Origin: Pseudomonas putida
GTDB lineage: Bacteria > Pseudomonadota > Gammaproteobacteria > Pseudomonadales > Pseudomonadaceae
Assembly (NCBI RefSeq): GCF_005080685.1
Contig: NZ_CP039371.1
Coordinates: 2,480,001-2,544,000 of the forward strand
DNA length: 64,000 nucleotides
Reading direction: 5' to 3'
Shown: in pieces, positions 27,375 to 36,061 of the stretch
Layout of the letters: the number at the start of each line of letters is the position of its first letter
Position numbering within the stretch: position 1 is the first letter of the stretch
Notes under the pieces: generated by a model
Databases searched by the model: none
Seen by the model: only the letters and a program-made list of their open reading frames with translations
What the model was told of the DNA's origin: nothing
Translations under genes and position numbers: made by a program

Positions 27375-28586
27375 ATGAGCGAGCTGGAACTCCCCAACCT
27401 GATGCAGGTTCGCGCGTTCGTCCGGGTGGCCGAGGCGGGCAGTGTGTCGCGCGCCTCCGAGCTGCTGTTTCGCGCCCAGTCGGTGGTCACCCGAGCCATC
27501 GCCGAGCTGGAGACGCGACTGGCCGCACCGCTGTTCGAGCGTCATGCCAACGGCATGCGCATGACCGACTACGGCGAATGCATATTGCCGCGTGCCCGGC
27601 GCGTACTGGCCGAGCTCGATGGCGTGCCACGGCTGCTCGGCAGCGGCCAGGCCGAGCCTATCTACCTGTTCCAGGCGCGGCGCCTGGAGGTGTTCGTCAA
27701 GCTCTGCGAAACCCGTCACATGCAAACCGTGGCGCGCCATTTCGGTCTCAGCCAGCCGGCAGTCAGCGCAGCGCTCAAGGTCCTCGAGGGGGGCTGCGGG
27801 CAAGCATTGTTCGAGCGCACGCCACGGGGTCTGCAGCCCACCAGGGCAAGCCAGGAAATCCTCTTTCCGGTGCGTCGGGCGCTCAACGAGCTGCGCCACA
27901 TCGACAGTGACCTCAGCGCCATGCAGGGCACCCTGCGTGGCGTGGTGCATGTCGGTGCATTGCCGCTGGGGCGCTCGCGGATCCTGCCGGAGGCCATTGT
28001 ACGCTTCACGGCGCAGCACCCGCAGGTGCGCGTCATCACCAACGAAAGCCCATTCGACCTGCTGGCGACCGAGCTACGCGTGGGCGACGTCGATTTCGTG
28101 CTGGGGGCCTTGCGCCCGAGCGACTACGCCAGCGACCTGGCGAGCGAGCCGCTTATCACCGAGGAGATGGTATTGCTGGCCCGGCCCGGCCACCCATTGC
28201 TGAAAGCGGGCACGACCTTGTCCGAGGTGCGTGACGCGCGTTGGGTGTTGCCTCGGGCGGGTTCGCCGGCACGTGTACAGCTCGACAGCTGTTTTGCCGC
28301 GGCCGGGCTGGGTGCGCCTTGGGTAGAGATGAACAGTGCGGTGGTGGAGAGCGGCGACCTGGCGGTGATCCGTGGGCTGCTGTTGCGCTCGGACATGCTC
28401 GCAGCGGTGTCCGCGCATCAGTTGGCCCACGAGATCGCCAGCGGTGAGCTGCAACGCCTGCCGCTGGCGCTGCCCGGCACGGCGCGCGCGATTGGCCTGA
28501 TGCAGCGCGCCGGTTGCCTGCAATCACCAGCTGCCGCTGCGCTGATGGCCATTATCCGCCAGGTGATCGCCGAGCAGGTTGGGTAG
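27375..28586 (+). CDS. galR: LysR-type regulator of gallate catabolism with two tandem HTH domains
   Basis: A 403-residue LysR-family regulator, about 100 residues longer than usual. Residues 9-66 form one LysR winged HTH (MQVRAFVRVAEAGSVSRASE then PLFERHANGMRMTDYG). Residues 99-157 form a second (FQARRLEVFVKLCETRHMQT then ALFERTPRGLQPT). A periplasmic-binding-like effector domain follows. Gallate or a pathway intermediate is the expected inducer. It is divergent from galBCD and convergent with galP, whose stop lies 6 bp from its own. The assignment follows from the position in the gal cluster. Confidence 0.88.
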   Translation: MSELELPNLMQVRAFVRVAEAGSVSRASELLFRAQSVVTRAIAELETRLAAPLFERHANGMRMTDYGECILPRARRVLAELDGVPRLLGSGQAEPIYLFQARRLEVFVKLCETRHMQTVARHFGLSQPAVSAALKVLEGGCGQALFERTPRGLQPTRASQEILFPVRRALNELRHIDSDLSAMQGTLRGVVHVGALPLGRSRILPEAIVRFTAQHPQVRVITNESPFDLLATELRVGDVDFVLGALRPSDYASDLASEPLITEEMVLLARPGHPLLKAGTTLSEVRDARWVLPRAGSPARVQLDSCFAAAGLGAPWVEMNSAVVESGDLAVIRGLLLRSDMLAAVSAHQLAHEIASGELQRLPLALPGTARAIGLMQRAGCLQSPAAAALMAIIRQVIAEQVG

Positions 28587-28592
28587 GGCGGT

Positions 28593-29840
28593 TTACAGCA
28601 GGCTCAACGGGTAGCTGACGATCAGCCGGTTCTCGTCGAAGCTGTTGGTGCTGCCCCAGTCGCGGCGCTGGCTGGAATTACGCCATTTGACGTTGAGGGC
28701 TTTCAACGGCCCGGACTGGATCACATACGCCAGTTCGCTTTCGCGGCCCCATTCGGTGCCATCGTCGGTGCTGGCGTTGTGCACGTTGTCGCCGTGGATA
28801 TAGCGGTTCATCAGGGTCAGGCCGGGCACGCCGAGCACCGCGAAGTTGAAGTCGTGGCGCACCTGCCAGGAGCGCTCCTTGGCACTTTCGTAGCTGGAGC
28901 CGAAGGCGTCGTTGGCCAACGTTCCGCCGCTGGCGCCATTGACCCGGAACCATTCATCGTCACCCATGACCTTTTGCAGGCCGACGTAGAAGGTATTGCC
29001 ACCGATCTTCGCCGAGAACAGGCCCGAGGCGGTGCGGTTGTCCAGTTCGCCGGCCTTGGCGCTGCCATCGTCCTTGCCCCAGAAATAGCCGAGGTTGGCG
29101 CCAAGCACCCAGTCGCCCACGGGCTGTTGATGCTGTATCTGGAAATAGCGCTGCTGGTAGATATCCTCGAGCTGGGCGTACCAGGCACCGAGCATGGTGC
29201 GGTCCTGGTTGAAGCGGTATTCGCCACCGGCGAAGTTGAAGCGGTCGGAGGTGAACGCGGTGCGCGTGAACAGGCTCATGTCCTGCATGCTGGCGTCGTT
29301 GCGCGGGCTGTTCTGGCGGAACTGACCGCCATACAGGGTGACGCCGGCCAGCTCGTTGGAGGTGACCTGCGCGCCCTGGAAGGTCTGCGGCAGCGAGCGC
29401 CCGTCGTCCGAACGCAGAATCGGCAGGGCGGGCGACCATTCGCCGACCTTGAGTTCGGTTTTGGAGACGCGAACCTTGCCTGCGACCGCCATGCGTCCGA
29501 AGTCGTCCGCCGGCCGCCCGTCGTCGTGGACCGGCAGCAACTGCGTGCCAGCGGTGCCCTTGCCGCCGTCGAGCTTGATGCTGTACAGCCCCAGCACGTC
29601 GACGCCGAAACCGACCACGCCGGGGGTGAACCCGGACTTGAAATCGAGGATGAAGCTTTGCGTCCATTCCTCGGCCTTGCCTTGGCTGGCGGTGCCTGTG
29701 TAGTCACGGTTCATGTAGAAGTTGCGCAGGGTCAGGTTGCCCTTGGCGTCTTCGAGGAAGCCTTCGGCCGAGGCCGCGAGCGGCAGGCTGGCGGCCAGGG
29801 CGAACGTGGGAACGAGCGGGTACAGGGTGCGGCATTTCAT
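28593..29840 (-). CDS. galP: OprD-family porin for gallate uptake
   Basis: A 415-residue outer-membrane porin of the OprD family. A signal peptide covers about residues 1-25 (ending LAASAEG). The typical OprD opening FLEDAKGNLTLRNFYMNRDY and many alternating beta strands follow, with the terminal VSYPLSLL. It should admit gallate or related aromatic acids. It lies downstream of galA on the same strand with 226 bp between, which contain a hairpin and a likely separate promoter. The start is overlaid by a CA motif. Confidence 0.88.
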   Translation of the reverse strand: MKCRTLYPLVPTFALAASLPLAASAEGFLEDAKGNLTLRNFYMNRDYTGTASQGKAEEWTQSFILDFKSGFTPGVVGFGVDVLGLYSIKLDGGKGTAGTQLLPVHDDGRPADDFGRMAVAGKVRVSKTELKVGEWSPALPILRSDDGRSLPQTFQGAQVTSNELAGVTLYGGQFRQNSPRNDASMQDMSLFTRTAFTSDRFNFAGGEYRFNQDRTMLGAWYAQLEDIYQQRYFQIQHQQPVGDWVLGANLGYFWGKDDGSAKAGELDNRTASGLFSAKIGGNTFYVGLQKVMGDDEWFRVNGASGGTLANDAFGSSYESAKERSWQVRHDFNFAVLGVPGLTLMNRYIHGDNVHNASTDDGTEWGRESELAYVIQSGPLKALNVKWRNSSQRRDWGSTNSFDENRLIVSYPLSLL

Positions 29841-29850
29841 TGTTGTTGTT
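29841..29850 (-). promoter_or_regulatory. Hfq/Crc-type CA motif at galP start
   Basis: On the minus strand AACAACAACA lies immediately before the ATG of galP, 4 bases after GGAG. It fits AAnAAnAA, the Hfq/Crc target, and predicts catabolite repression of porin synthesis. Confidence 0.55.
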
Positions 29851-29983
29851 CTCCAGTGATAGGCAAAGCGCTGCCTGCCAGCGGCGCTGGACGCTGGGCA
29901 GGTTGAAACGGGGAGCTGGGCGGCGGCGCACGTGGGGCGCCATCACGCGGTCAGGCGGGAGGCAGGGTGTATCGGGGCATGGC

Positions 29984-29993
29984 GCGGATTCCG
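29984..29993. promoter_or_regulatory. GCGGATTCCG motif upstream of galP
   Basis: This decamer resembles GCGAATTCCG found at 32730-32739 upstream of galT. Both sit in gal promoters, so they could be a shared regulator half-site. The match is short and the claim tentative. Confidence 0.2.
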
Positions 29994-30030
29994 TTGTTGG
30001 ACGTTATTGTGGAATTCGTTGCTGCTGGGG

Positions 30031-30056
30031 CTCCGGGGCCAGGGGAGGCCCCGGAG
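30031..30056 (-). terminator. Hairpin after galA
   Basis: CTCCGGGGCC and GGCCCCGGAG form a 10-bp perfect stem with a 6-nt loop, 10 bp beyond the galA stop. It probably separates the galT-galA transcript from galP. There is no clear T run. Confidence 0.55.
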
Positions 30057-30066
30057 GTCAGTGCTG

Positions 30067-31329
30067 TCAGTTGGCGGCCTTGCCGGCCACCGAGTAACGC
30101 ACCTGCTGGTTCCGGGTCTTCATGAAGTCGTCGATGCTTTGGCCGCGCATGGCGGCGTAGATGTCCAGGTTGGACACGCCCAGCACGGCGCCGAGTTTTT
30201 CCAGGACGAAGAAGATCACCCCGTAGTGGATCAGCCCGCGCCAATCGCGACGGCGCAGCAAGTCGCTTTCCTCCTCGCTCAGGCCCGCCTCGCGGTACAG
30301 CGCCTCGGGTTCGGCCAGGAAGCGCTGGCGCCATTGCGGCTCGATCAGGCGATGCAGGAACTTGTTAAGGCGGTAGCCTTTGGCACTGCGTTCCAGGGTG
30401 TAGGGGTAGGTGCCTTCGAGCTGCTCCACGCCTGCCAACTGGTGCTGCATGTGCTGGCGATGACGCTCGTTGACCGGCGCTGGCAGCGCCTGGTCGCGGT
30501 TTTCCAGGAGCAGGGTGGCGATGCCGGTCATCGAGGGCAGGTAGTAGCTCTGGTGCTTGCGCTCGACGTTGCCCGACAGGGCACCACGCATGATCAGCCA
30601 GGTGATCACCTCGGCGCCTTCCATGCCGCCCAGCGTTGCGTACTCGGCCAAGGTCATCTCGGTGAGGCGCTGTGGGTCGTTGACCAGCAGCTCGATGAAC
30701 TGGGCGTCCCATTGCGGGTTGTTGAAGCCGCATCGTTCGCCATGCACCTGGTGCGACACACCACCGGTTGCGACGATGGCTACCTTGAGGTCCTCCGGGT
30801 AGCTCTCGATGGCGCGGCGCAGGGCCTGGCCGAGCTTGTAGCAGCGCCGTGCGGTGGGGATCGGCAGCTGCAGCACGCCCACTTGCAGCGGCACGATCTG
30901 CACCGGCCAACCTTCGTCGCATGGCAACAGCGCCGACATCGGCGAGAAGAAGCCATGGTCCAGCGGCTTGTCGCGGAAGAAACTCATGTCGAATTCATCG
31001 GCCATCAGGCTCTGGCCAATGTGCCGCGACAGTGCCGCATGCCCACCCACAGGTGGCAGGTCACGTGGGTTGCCGCCTTCGTCGGCCACGCCGTACTGCT
31101 CGTCGACGCCCAGGGTGAAGGCGCTGTAGTGGTCGAAGAAGAACGAGGTGACGTGGTCGTTGAAGATGTAGAACAGCACGTCCGGCTGGCGCGCCTGCAG
31201 CCAGGCGCGGATCGGCTCGAAGCTCTCGAAGATCGGCGCCCAGGCGGCTTCCTGTTGTTTGTCGTGGTCGACGGCGAAGCCGATGGTCGGGGTGTGGGAA
31301 ACGGCCAGGCCACCAATGATGCGAGCCAT
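30067..31329 (-). CDS. galA: Gallate dioxygenase
   Basis: A 420-residue extradiol dioxygenase that opens the gallate ring to 4-oxalomesaconate. Residues 1 to about 280 are a LigB-type catalytic domain with ferrous-iron ligands expected at H12 (AVSHTPTIG) and H59 (FNDHVTSFFFDHY). The VATGGVSHQVHGE block is typical of the family. The C-terminal part (about 300-420) resembles the LigA small subunit, so the enzyme is a natural fusion of both chains, as in P. putida GalA. It follows galT by 21 bp in the same transcript. Confidence 0.95.
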   Translation of the reverse strand: MARIIGGLAVSHTPTIGFAVDHDKQQEAAWAPIFESFEPIRAWLQARQPDVLFYIFNDHVTSFFFDHYSAFTLGVDEQYGVADEGGNPRDLPPVGGHAALSRHIGQSLMADEFDMSFFRDKPLDHGFFSPMSALLPCDEGWPVQIVPLQVGVLQLPIPTARRCYKLGQALRRAIESYPEDLKVAIVATGGVSHQVHGERCGFNNPQWDAQFIELLVNDPQRLTEMTLAEYATLGGMEGAEVITWLIMRGALSGNVERKHQSYYLPSMTGIATLLLENRDQALPAPVNERHRQHMQHQLAGVEQLEGTYPYTLERSAKGYRLNKFLHRLIEPQWRQRFLAEPEALYREAGLSEEESDLLRRRDWRGLIHYGVIFFVLEKLGAVLGVSNLDIYAAMRGQSIDDFMKTRNQQVRYSVAGKAAN

Positions 31330-31350
31330 GCGAATGTCCTCTATTACAGG

Positions 31351-32700
31351 TTACTGCGCGGTCACTGCCGTGTTCGCGCGGCGCCGGGCGTGGCCGTTGG
31401 CCAGGATCGCCAGGGCGGCGGCGAATGCCGGCAGGCCGAGGAGGGTGAACAGCAGCGGCAGGCCCAGCCCGAGGCTGAGCACGGCGCCACCGATGAGGGA
31501 ACCGAAGATTGCGCCGAAGCGGCCGATGCCGAGCATCCAGCTTACACCCGTGGCACGGAACTCGGTCGGGTAGTAGCCCGGCGCGAAGGCGTTGAGGCCG
31601 GTCTGCGCGCCGCTCATGCAGAACCCCGCGGCAGTCACGCCCAGCACCAGCAGGCTCGACTCCAGGCTCAGGGCGCCCAGCGAGACGATGCACAGGCCGC
31701 CGAGGGCATAGGCGATGGCGATCACCCGGTTGGGGTTGCGCCGATCCATGATCCAGCCGACCACGATCGCACCTACCGTGCCGCCGATCTGGAACAGGCC
31801 GGTAATGGTGGCGGCGCGTTCGATCGACAGCCCGCCGTCGCGCAGCAGGGTCGGCAGCCAGCCCATGGTCAGGTAGATCACCAGCAGGCCCATGAAATAG
31901 GTCAGCCACAGGGCCAGGGTGCCGAAGCGGTAGCGTTCGCTGAACAGCTGGCGGGCCGGGGCCTTGTGCTGCACGGTGGGTTCGCTGACGGTGAAGCGGG
32001 TCCCTTCGGCGAAGCGCCCGCCCAGCTTGGCCAGGGCGGCGGCAATCTGTTTGGCCGGCGCCTGGCGGGCGGCGAGAAAGCGCGCCGATTCAGGCAGAAG
32101 CCACAGCAGCAGGGGCAGCAGCGCGAGCGGCAGCAGGCCGCCGGCCAGCAGCACCGATTGCCAGCCATGCTGGGGGATCAGCCAGGCAGCCAGGAAACCC
32201 CCCAGGCCCGAGCCCATGTTGAAGCCGGTGAACATGATGGTGATCAGTAGCGAGCGGCTGCGCTCGGGCAGGTACTCGGCCAGCAGGGTGGTGCTGTTGG
32301 GCATGGCAGCGCCCAGGGCGATACCGGTCAGCAAGCGCAGTGCGGCCAGTTCATAGGGGCTGCGGGCGAAGGCGCAGGCCAGGCTCAGCACGCTGAAGCC
32401 GGTGACCGCGATCAGCAGCACCTTCTTGCGCCCCAGGCGGTCGGCGTAGGGGCCGGCGGTCAGGGCGCCGATGGCAAGGCCGATCATGCCGGCGCTCATC
32501 ACAGGCCCGAAGGCTGCACGTGACAGCCCCCAGTCCTGCATCAACGAAGGGGCGATGAAGCCCATGACCGCGACGTCGAAACCGTCGAACAGCACGATCA
32601 GGAAACACAGCGACAGGATCAACCACTGGTAGGCGGAAATGGGGCGGTTGTCGATCCAGTCTTTGACGTCGATGGCAGTATCGACATTGGGCTTGAGCAT
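31351..32700 (-). CDS. galT: MFS gallate transporter (aromatic acid:H+ symporter family)
   Basis: A 449-residue, 12-helix major facilitator of the AAHS family. The family DGFDVAVMGFIAPSL sequence in helix 1 (with the D-G-x-D proton/substrate motif) and GPYADRLGRKKVLL in loop 2-3 are present, as is the LPERSRSLLITIMF segment. It leads the galT-galA transcript and should import gallate through the inner membrane. A CA motif (AAGAACAA) lies 14-21 bases before its ATG. The 282-bp region to the divergent LysR gene contains the promoters. Confidence 0.9.
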   Translation of the reverse strand: MLKPNVDTAIDVKDWIDNRPISAYQWLILSLCFLIVLFDGFDVAVMGFIAPSLMQDWGLSRAAFGPVMSAGMIGLAIGALTAGPYADRLGRKKVLLIAVTGFSVLSLACAFARSPYELAALRLLTGIALGAAMPNSTTLLAEYLPERSRSLLITIMFTGFNMGSGLGGFLAAWLIPQHGWQSVLLAGGLLPLALLPLLLWLLPESARFLAARQAPAKQIAAALAKLGGRFAEGTRFTVSEPTVQHKAPARQLFSERYRFGTLALWLTYFMGLLVIYLTMGWLPTLLRDGGLSIERAATITGLFQIGGTVGAIVVGWIMDRRNPNRVIAIAYALGGLCIVSLGALSLESSLLVLGVTAAGFCMSGAQTGLNAFAPGYYPTEFRATGVSWMLGIGRFGAIFGSLIGGAVLSLGLGLPLLFTLLGLPAFAAALAILANGHARRRANTAVTAQ

Positions 32701-32713
32701 GGGTGGTCACCTT

Positions 32714-32739
32714 TTGTTCTTGTATTGGTGCGAATTCCG
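32714..32739 (-). promoter_or_regulatory. galT leader: CA motif and GCGAATTCCG box
   Basis: The minus strand has AAGAACAA (from 32721 to 32714), fitting the Hfq/Crc consensus, next to AAAGGTG as SD. GCGAATTCCG at 32730-32739 recurs in similar form before galP. Roles are inferred. Confidence 0.35.
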
Positions 32740-32982
32740 CCGCAAAGCACTCCAAAGCCTTCGAATTGCTTGATAATCAGCAGGAATCACCGCGCCGGAG
32801 TTCGGCGTTAGGGTGACTCTAAGCCTTGGGCCCGGTGTGGCGCCTGCGGGAATTCTTTAATGAGATATCTATTTTGCTTATCGGGGTGCGGGCAGGCAGA
32901 TTTTGCACCCGGCCGGGTTCCCTTTCCCGGCGCCAGCGGCTAGCCTCGGCCAGACCTCCATCTCCTGCCTCGTACCCTTGCC

Positions 32983-33876
32983 ATGTCAGAAGGTTTTGCC
33001 GCGCTGCCCTCGCTCAATGCGCTCCGTGTTTTCGAGGTGGTCGCCCGCCATTTGAACTTCCGCCTGGCGGCGGAGGAACTGGGCGTGACCCAGGCCGCCG
33101 TCGCCCAGCAGATCCGGGGGCTGGAGGCGAGCCTGGGGCTGGCGCTGTTCGAACGCCAGGCACGAGGATTGGCCTTGACCGACGCAGGCAGGGCGTACAG
33201 CGGCAGCATCCGCAGCGCCCTGGCGATGATCGACGAAGCGACGCGTCTGCTGCGGCCGGAACCTTCGCACCTGACGGTCAGCGTGACACCCACCTTCGCA
33301 TCGAAATGGCTTATCCCAAGGCTCGGCGCGTTCGCCGAATGTCACCCCGATATCGACCTGAGGGTGTTGGCCAGCGATCGGCTTTCCCACTTTCACACCG
33401 ACGCGGTGGACATCGCCATGCGCTATGGCCGACCTCCCTTCGGCCCAGGCCTGGAAAGCGAATTGCTGATGGAACAGCGGATCGTCGCCGTGGCCAGCCC
33501 GGGATTGTTTGCTGGGCAGGGCGCACCGATCACGGCCGAAGGCCTGCAGGGCTATTTGATGCTGCACGATGCCCATGACTTCTGGCCCGAGTTCAACGCG
33601 GCGCTGTTCCCGCAGCATGTGCAGATGACGGCCAAGCACATGCGCTTCAACCAGACTTCCCTGGCCATCGAAGCCGCCATCAACGGCCAGGGGATCGCCT
33701 TGGCCAACCACGCCTTCGTGGCCGGTGACATCGCCGCCGGGCGCTTGCAGCAGGTATTTGACCAAGCGCTGCGGCACGACAAGGCGTTCTATCTGGTGTG
33801 GCCACGCAAAGCGCGACAAGCAGCAGTGCTGGGGGTGGTGAAGGACTGGCTGCGGCAACAGGCCGTCGATAGTTAA
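32983..33876 (+). CDS. LysR-family regulator (GcvA type)
   Basis: A 297-residue LysR regulator. The N-terminal HTH reads LPSLNALRVFEVVARHLNFRLAAEELGVTQAAVAQQI and GLALFERQARGLALTDAG, typical of the GcvA/AmpR branch. An effector domain from about residue 95 opens SVTPTFASKWLIPRLGAF. It is divergent from galT (282 bp apart) and 90 bp upstream of an SDR gene on its own strand. Because galR already serves the gal genes, this regulator more likely controls the SDR or alcohol dehydrogenase. No clear SD precedes the ATG. Confidence 0.85.
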   Translation: MSEGFAALPSLNALRVFEVVARHLNFRLAAEELGVTQAAVAQQIRGLEASLGLALFERQARGLALTDAGRAYSGSIRSALAMIDEATRLLRPEPSHLTVSVTPTFASKWLIPRLGAFAECHPDIDLRVLASDRLSHFHTDAVDIAMRYGRPPFGPGLESELLMEQRIVAVASPGLFAGQGAPITAEGLQGYLMLHDAHDFWPEFNAALFPQHVQMTAKHMRFNQTSLAIEAAINGQGIALANHAFVAGDIAAGRLQQVFDQALRHDKAFYLVWPRKARQAAVLGVVKDWLRQQAVDS

Positions 33877-33966
33877 TCTACTGGCTCAAACAAGCTGGCC
33901 TGTCTCTCTCGTTGACCCTGAGCGCGCTAAGGTTAGGCAAACCTTGAACAACAGCGTGGAGACAAC

Positions 33967-34671
33967 ATGGCAGTGGAAAAAGTAGCGATCATCACCGCAG
34001 GTGGCAGTGGCATGGGCGCGGCGGCAGCGCGACGTTTGGCGGCCGAGGGCTACAAGGTCGGCATCCTGTCGTCCTCGGGCAAGGGCGAGGCATTGGCCGA
34101 AGAGCTGGGCGGCATCGGCGTCACCGGCAGCAACCAGTCGGTCGAGGACCTGCGCCGCCTGGTCGATGCCGTGGTCGCCAAGTGGGGCCGTGTCGATGTG
34201 CTGGTCAACAGTGCCGGCCACGGCCCGCGCGCGCCGATCCTTGAGATCAGCGACGAGGATTGGCACAAAGGCATGGACACCTACCTGCTCAACGTGATCC
34301 GGCCGACCCGCCTGGTGACGCCGATCATGCAGCGGCAGAAGGGCGGGGTGATCATCAACATCTCCTCGGCCTGGACGTTCGAGCCCACCGAGCTGTTCCC
34401 CACCTCCGCGGTGTTCCGTGCAGGATTGGCGTCGTTCAGCAAGATCTTCGCCGACACCTACGCCGGCGACAACGTGCGCATCAACAATGTGCTGCCGGGC
34501 TGGATCGACAGCCTGCCGGCAACCGACCAGCGTCGCGACAGCGTGCCGCTCAAGCGCTACGGCACCAGCGAGGAGGTCGCGGCCACCATTGCTTTTCTCG
34601 CCAGCGACGGCGCTGCGTACATCACCGGGCAGAACATCAAGGTCGATGGGGGGGTGACGCGAAGCGTTTGA
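33967..34671 (+). CDS. SDR-fold protein lacking the catalytic Tyr-Lys pair
   Basis: A 234-residue short-chain dehydrogenase-like protein. The cofactor motif TAGGSGMG (10-17) and NSAG (81-84) are intact, and S133/S134 stand at the catalytic Ser. The expected Y-x-x-x-K is replaced by S147-A-V-F-R151 in FPTSAVFRAGLASFSK. The C-terminus (AYITGQNIKVDGG) is normal. It may bind NAD(P) without classical carbonyl chemistry, or use a different proton donor. A GGAG SD precedes the ATG. It lies 90 bp after the LysR gene and 221 bp before the alcohol dehydrogenase gene. Confidence 0.75.
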   Translation: MAVEKVAIITAGGSGMGAAAARRLAAEGYKVGILSSSGKGEALAEELGGIGVTGSNQSVEDLRRLVDAVVAKWGRVDVLVNSAGHGPRAPILEISDEDWHKGMDTYLLNVIRPTRLVTPIMQRQKGGVIINISSAWTFEPTELFPTSAVFRAGLASFSKIFADTYAGDNVRINNVLPGWIDSLPATDQRRDSVPLKRYGTSEEVAATIAFLASDGAAYITGQNIKVDGGVTRSV

Positions 34672-34892
34672 CTCCCTTCGATGGGGGCTACGGTTGGGCC
34701 CCAGCAGATGGGGCAGCTATCGAACGGGAAACAGTCCTTCAGCGGCTGTCTACCTCCTGAACTAAGGTAAGCCTCAGCGTGCAAGCAAGCGCCAAGCTCG
34801 CAGGATCAGGCAACCAAACCACGGGATTGCACTACTGATTGAAAAGGACCAGGCCAGACAATGGCCTCACCAACAAGCAGGAGGGTCGTTCG

Positions 34893-35942
34893 ATGCAAGT
34901 CAATGCTTATGGAGCCCACGCGGGCAACCAGCCTCTGGAGCCGCTGCGCATTACCCGGCGCGCTCCAGGCGCTCACGATGTGCAGATCGCAATCGCCTAT
35001 TGCGGTGTCTGCCACTCGGACCTGCACCAGGTACGCTCGGAGTGGGAGGGCACCCGGTACCCCTGTGTGCCCGGCCATGAAATCGTCGGGCGGGTGACGG
35101 CGGTTGGCGCGCATGTCTCTGCCTTCAAGAACGGCGATCTGGTCGGCATCGGCTGCATCGTCGACAGCTGCCAACACTGCGATGACTGCGACGCGGGGCT
35201 GGAGAACTACTGCGACGGCATGGTCGGCACCTACAACTCGCCCACGCCGGATGCGCCCGGCTGGACCCAGGGTGGATATTCCCAGGCCATCGTCGTGCAT
35301 GAGCGTTATGTCCTGCGTATCCGCCATCCCGAGGCGCAGCTTGCCGCAGTGGCGCCGCTGCTATGCGCCGGCATCACCACCTACTCACCGCTGCGTCACT
35401 GGGGCGCCGGCCCAGGCAAGAAGGTCGGCGTGGTCGGCATCGGTGGCCTGGGTCACATGGGCATCAAGCTGGCCCACGCCATGGGCGCCCACGTGGTGGC
35501 TTTCACCACCTCCGAGAGCAAACGCGAAGCCGCGTTGCAGCTGGGTGCCGATGAAGTGGTGGTATCACGCGATCCCCAGCAGATGGCGGCGCACATCAAG
35601 AGTTTCGACTTCATTCTCAATACCGTGGCCGCACCCCACGACCTCGATGCGTTCCTGGTGCTGCTCAAGCGCGATGGCAGCATGACCCTGGTCGGTGCCC
35701 CGGCCACACCGCACCCATCGCCGAACGTGTTCAACCTGATCATGAAGCGCCGCACGCTCGCCGGGTCGATGATCGGTGGCATACCGCAAACCCAGGAAAT
35801 GCTCGATTTCTGCGCCGAGCACGGCATCGTCGCCGACATCGAGATGGTCGACGTCCAGGACATCGAGAACGCCTATGACCGCATGCTGCGCGGTGAGGTG
35901 AAGTACCGCTTCGTGATCGATAGCGCCAGCTTGGCGGGTTGA
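34893..35942 (+). CDS. Zinc-dependent NAD(P) alcohol dehydrogenase (CAD/YahK type)
   Basis: A 349-residue medium-chain dehydrogenase of the cinnamyl-alcohol dehydrogenase group. The catalytic zinc ligands are in CGVCHSDLH and in PGHE. The structural zinc loop CQHCDDCDAGLENYC gives four Cys. A GIGGLGHMGIKLAHAMG Rossmann motif binds the cofactor. Enzymes of this type reduce aldehydes to alcohols with NADPH. The frame opens at 34839, but the ATG at 34893 has an AGGAGGG SD 7 bases upstream. It appears monocistronic. Confidence 0.88.
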   Translation: MQVNAYGAHAGNQPLEPLRITRRAPGAHDVQIAIAYCGVCHSDLHQVRSEWEGTRYPCVPGHEIVGRVTAVGAHVSAFKNGDLVGIGCIVDSCQHCDDCDAGLENYCDGMVGTYNSPTPDAPGWTQGGYSQAIVVHERYVLRIRHPEAQLAAVAPLLCAGITTYSPLRHWGAGPGKKVGVVGIGGLGHMGIKLAHAMGAHVVAFTTSESKREAALQLGADEVVVSRDPQQMAAHIKSFDFILNTVAAPHDLDAFLVLLKRDGSMTLVGAPATPHPSPNVFNLIMKRRTLAGSMIGGIPQTQEMLDFCAEHGIVADIEMVDVQDIENAYDRMLRGEVKYRFVIDSASLAG

Positions 35943-36019
35943 ACTGCTTCGACGCGGGTCTGCAAGGCGCCGGTTGGAAAGAACTGGCACCGAGGTGGCG
36001 CAAGGCTCTAGCATGAGGG

Positions 36020-36036
36020 TGCCCCAGGGTGGGGCA
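36020..36036 (+). terminator. Short hairpin between alcohol dehydrogenase and DUF998 gene
   Basis: TGCCCCA and TGGGGCA form a 7-bp stem with a 3-nt loop, 77 bp after the dehydrogenase stop and just before the SD of the next gene. It may terminate the former or attenuate the latter. Confidence 0.3.
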
Positions 36037-36061
36037 TCATCATGACAAGGAGTGTTGCAAC

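Noticed and set aside
29932..32250. 772-codon plus-strand frame opposite galA/galT
   Set aside because: It is antisense to two well-recognised gal genes and has no domain signature.
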